Origin: Streptomyces sp. TLI_053
GTDB lineage: Bacteria > Actinomycetota > Actinomycetes > Streptomycetales > Streptomycetaceae
NCBI RefSeq assembly: GCF_900105395.1
Contig: NZ_LT629775.1
Coordinates: forward strand, 4,734,001 to 4,798,000
Length of the DNA stretch: 64,000 bases
Direction of reading: 5' to 3'
The notes under the pieces are model-generated. The model did no database searches. It worked only from the letters and a program-made list of their open reading frames with translations, and had not been told where the DNA came from. A program made the position numbers and the translations under genes. Shown here piece after piece: positions 61,993 through 64,000 of the stretch; position 1 is the first letter of the stretch, and each line of letters starts with the position of its first letter.

Positions 61993-62568
61993 GTGCTGCT
62001 CTCTGACAAGGACATCCGGGCCGAGATCGACAACGGCCGGGTGGTGATCGATCCGTTCGACCCCGCGATGGTCCAGCCGTCGAGCATCGACGTGCGACTG
62101 GACCGCTTCTTCAGGGTCTTCGAGAACCACCGCTACCCGCACATCGACCCCTCCGAGGAGCAGCCGGACCTGACCCGTCTGGTCGAGCCGGAGGGCGACG
62201 ACGCGTTCATCCTGCACCCGGGCGAGTTCGTGCTGGCATCGACCTTCGAGGTCATCACGCTGCCCGACGACGTCGCCTCGCGGCTGGAGGGCAAGTCCAG
62301 CCTGGGCCGGCTCGGTCTGCTGACGCACTCCACGGCGGGTTTCATCGACCCCGGGTTCAGCGGGCACGTCACGCTGGAGCTGTCGAACGTCGCGACGCTG
62401 CCGATCAAGCTCTACCCGGGGATGAAGATCGGGCAGCTCTGCCTGTTCCGGCTCTCCTCGCCCTCGGAGCACCCGTACGGCTCGCAGCGGTACGGCTCGC
62501 GCTACCAGGGGCAGCGCGGCCCGACGCCGTCGCGTTCCTACCTGAACTTCCACCGCTCCGAGGTCTGA
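61993..62568 (+). CDS. dcd: dCTP deaminase
   Basis: The 191-residue enzyme converts dCTP to dUTP (some members also hydrolyse it to dUMP). Conserved motifs: LSDKDIRAEIDNGRVVIDPF, VQPSSIDVRLDRFFRVFEN, LEGKSSLGRLGLL, STAGFIDPGFSGHVTLEL with the catalytic Glu, and MKIGQLCLFRL. Length is normal. GTG 61993 lies six bases after TAACCT (61981-61986), a -10 element, so the mRNA is probably leaderless. Confidence 0.95.
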   Translation: MLLSDKDIRAEIDNGRVVIDPFDPAMVQPSSIDVRLDRFFRVFENHRYPHIDPSEEQPDLTRLVEPEGDDAFILHPGEFVLASTFEVITLPDDVASRLEGKSSLGRLGLLTHSTAGFIDPGFSGHVTLELSNVATLPIKLYPGMKIGQLCLFRLSSPSEHPYGSQRYGSRYQGQRGPTPSRSYLNFHRSEV

Positions 62569-62601
62569 GCGGCGCCGCGAGCAGCGCGAGCGGGCACGAC
62601 A

Positions 62602-62633
62602 CGGGCGGCCACCCTGGACGGGGTGGCCGCCCG
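62602..62633. terminator. bidirectional terminator between convergent genes
   Basis: A perfect 13-bp stem (CGGGCGGCCACCC with GGGTGGCCGCCCG) and 6-base loop lie between dcd and the leftward editing-protein gene. Confidence 0.8.
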
Positions 62634-62641
62634 CCGCCGTG

Positions 62642-63532
62642 TCAGGCCCGCTTCGGGCGGGTGACGGCGACCAGCTCGCTGCCGTCCTCGGAGAGCCGCA
62701 GTTCGGTGCGGAGCTCGGCCAGCTCGCCCAGGTGGTGCAGATGGGTGCCGCCGCAGAAGATCCGCGCCGCGCCCTCGGGCAGCTCGCAGTTCCACTCGCG
62801 GCGGGCGGTCAGCTCGGGGCCGGGGACGTCGATGCGCACCGGGGCGTCGGCGGCGACCCAGCCGGCCAGCCGGCGGTTGACGGCCTCGGTCAGCTCGGGG
62901 AGGGCGTCGGCGAGGGCCGGGAACTCCTCGGTGGCCTCGGCGGTGAAGCCCTTCTTGCGCAGCGACTTGCCGAGCCGGTAGGTGTCGGTGCTCGCCTCGG
63001 TGTCCATCACCGAGCTCGCCATGGCGAGGCTGTCGAAGTCCGGGTGGCCGAAGGCGTCGGTGCGGCCCGGGTCCTTGCGCCAGCGCGGCGCGAGCGCCTC
63101 GTTGAGGGCGAGGGCGAGCAGGTGGCAGCCGCTGTGGGAGGCGCTGAGAGCCCCGCGCCGGCCGGCGTCGACGGCGAGGGCGGCAGTCCGGCCGACGATG
63201 TCGCCCGGGTCCGCCGCGAGGACGTGCAGGACCAGCCAGGACCACTCCTCGTCGCCGCGGCGGACCGGGATGTCGGCTCCCACCAGCACCGGGCCGCCGT
63301 CCGGGCCGACCGCACCGGTGAGGCAGTCGACGACGGCCAGCTCCACGCCGTCCACGGTGAGCGTGCCGAGGTCGGCGGGCTGGTCCGGCCAGGTGTGGTC
63401 GAGCGGGTGGAACGGCGTCGCCCCGGTGACCACGGCGTACCGGCCGCCGTCCAGCGGGTGCACCGCCAGCACCGTCGACTCGCCGGTCACCGCCCCGGCC
63501 GGGAAGCTGACGTGCGTGGTGGGGAGGGTCAT
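62642..63532 (-). CDS. alanyl-tRNA editing protein (AlaX-like)
   Basis: The 296-residue protein has an N-terminal beta-barrel (HVSFPAGAVTGESTVLAVHP, ATPFHPLDHTWPDQPADLGT) and an editing domain with the HxxxH motif in SASHSGCHLLALALNEAL and CxxxH in RIFCGGTHLHHLGEL, the usual zinc ligands. AlaX proteins clear Ser or Gly from mischarged tRNA-Ala. The HTAxH form is replaced by HSGCH, a variation known in this group. Start ATG 63532. Confidence 0.85.
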   Translation of the reverse strand: MTLPTTHVSFPAGAVTGESTVLAVHPLDGGRYAVVTGATPFHPLDHTWPDQPADLGTLTVDGVELAVVDCLTGAVGPDGGPVLVGADIPVRRGDEEWSWLVLHVLAADPGDIVGRTAALAVDAGRRGALSASHSGCHLLALALNEALAPRWRKDPGRTDAFGHPDFDSLAMASSVMDTEASTDTYRLGKSLRKKGFTAEATEEFPALADALPELTEAVNRRLAGWVAADAPVRIDVPGPELTARREWNCELPEGAARIFCGGTHLHHLGELAELRTELRLSEDGSELVAVTRPKRA

Positions 63533-63608
63533 GCCTGGCTCCGTGCGGGTGAGGGTGGACTGGACAGGGGAAGGGCGCGGCCCGGACGGGACGGCCCGGG
63601 AAACGGCG

Positions 63609-63633
63609 ACGGGCCCCGCGAGGCGAGGCCCGT
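63609..63633 (-). terminator. hairpin between AlaX-like gene and Yip1 gene
   Basis: ACGGGCC pairs with GGCCCGT around an 11-base loop. It lies just downstream of the leftward Yip1 gene. Confidence 0.55.
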
Positions 63634-63680
63634 GCTCCATTGTCCCCGAGGTCCGGGGGCGGGTCGGGAAGGGGACGGGG

Positions 63681-64000
63681 TCAGCCGAGGGTCGGCAGCT
63701 TGATCAGCACCAGCAGCGCCAGCAGCTGCAGCGCCGCCGCACCGGCCGCCTTGCCCCAGGGGAGGTCGTGCACCCGGCGGACCATGCTGGTCAGCAGGAA
63801 CGCGCAGAGCAGCCAGGTGGCCCAGCCGACCACCTGGACCAGCAGGTTGTCGGCCGGCAGCACCAGTGCCAGCAGCAGCCGGGGCGCGTCCGTGACCCAG
63901 CCGATCAGCACGGCCAGGCCGACCGTGGACTGCCACGGGCCGTCGCCGCCGAACTGCCGGGCCAGCGCGTAGGTGACCCCGCCGAGCATGGCGCCGGCCA
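63681..64000 (-). CDS. Yip1-domain membrane protein (C-terminal part)
   Basis: The visible 106 or so residues end a Yip1-like membrane protein: YALARQFGGDGPWQSTVGLA, LIGWVTDAPRLLLALVLPAD, WATWLLCAFLLTSMVRRVHD and LPWGKAAGAAALQLLALLVL. Three membrane helices are visible. The beginning lies outside the window. Related streptomycete proteins have a long Pro/Gln-rich cytoplasmic N-terminus; function is unknown. Confidence 0.75.
   Translation of the reverse strand, partial: AGAMLGGVTYALARQFGGDGPWQSTVGLAVLIGWVTDAPRLLLALVLPADNLLVQVVGWATWLLCAFLLTSMVRRVHDLPWGKAAGAAALQLLALLVLIKLPTLG

Overview
The window is very GC-rich, uses GTG and TTG starts freely, and carries many Streptomyces-type families (HbpS-SenS-SenR, TipA-like MerR, DUF397/XRE pairs, a LATTG surface protein, SpoIIE-type PP2C, anti-sigma HATPase). 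I read it as a Streptomycetaceae chromosome (Streptomyces or a close relative); species cannot be told from this.

Bases 1 to about 18.5 kb are the right part of an integrated tailed phage (siphovirus type). From left to right: end of a probable capsid gene, head-tail connection genes, tail terminator, major tail protein, tail-assembly chaperones with a textbook -1 frameshift site, tape measure, distal tail and baseplate/fibre genes, then a lysis cassette (amidase endolysin, holin, holin-associated membrane protein) closed by a strong terminator at 11.8 kb. From 11.8 to 18.3 kb is an accessory zone: an XRE/DUF5753 regulator with a DUF397 partner, two more divergent DUF397-like small proteins, a JmjC/cupin-type 2-oxoglutarate oxygenase overlapping a four-CxxC zinc protein with a CTG start, small zinc ribbons, a small GntR regulator with 9-bp iterons, and a pair of membrane proteins. 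No integrase is visible; the left end of the element lies outside the window.

The right attachment junction falls near 18.50 kb inside an acyl-CoA synthetase gene. The gene's first 74 codons remain on the host side and are fused to seven phage codons and a stop. A perfect 58-bp palindrome lies just inside the junction.

Bases 18.5 to 64 kb are ordinary core and semi-conserved chromosome: DUF1906 secreted protein, EamA exporter, PNPOx-like oxidase, GlcD-type FAD oxidase, MerR plus MFS efflux pair, a chromosomal paralogue of the phage endolysin beside tRNA-Ser(UGA), HtrA-like protease, TPP riboswitch with an NCS1 permease, GDPD, HATPase anti-sigma protein, SEC-C protein, a likely small RNA, prim-pol domain protein, PP2C phosphatase, aminopeptidase P, an ECF sigma factor flanked by two related extracytoplasmic proteins, GlxA-type AraC regulator, TipA-like regulator, aquaporin-like protein, a LATTG surface protein, HbpS-SenS-SenR heme/redox system, TetR regulator with an unusual leader, a glycerophosphotransferase-like protein converging on a STAND/TPR protein, tRNA-Gly(CCC), dcd, an alanyl-tRNA editing protein and a partial Yip1 protein.

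The best candidates for undescribed biology are the JmjC oxygenase/zinc protein/DUF397-like group of the prophage (14.2-16.4 kb), the junction palindrome, the 9-bp iterons, the putative C-rich-loop small RNA at 35.69 kb and the leader in front of the TetR gene at 55.8-56.1 kb.
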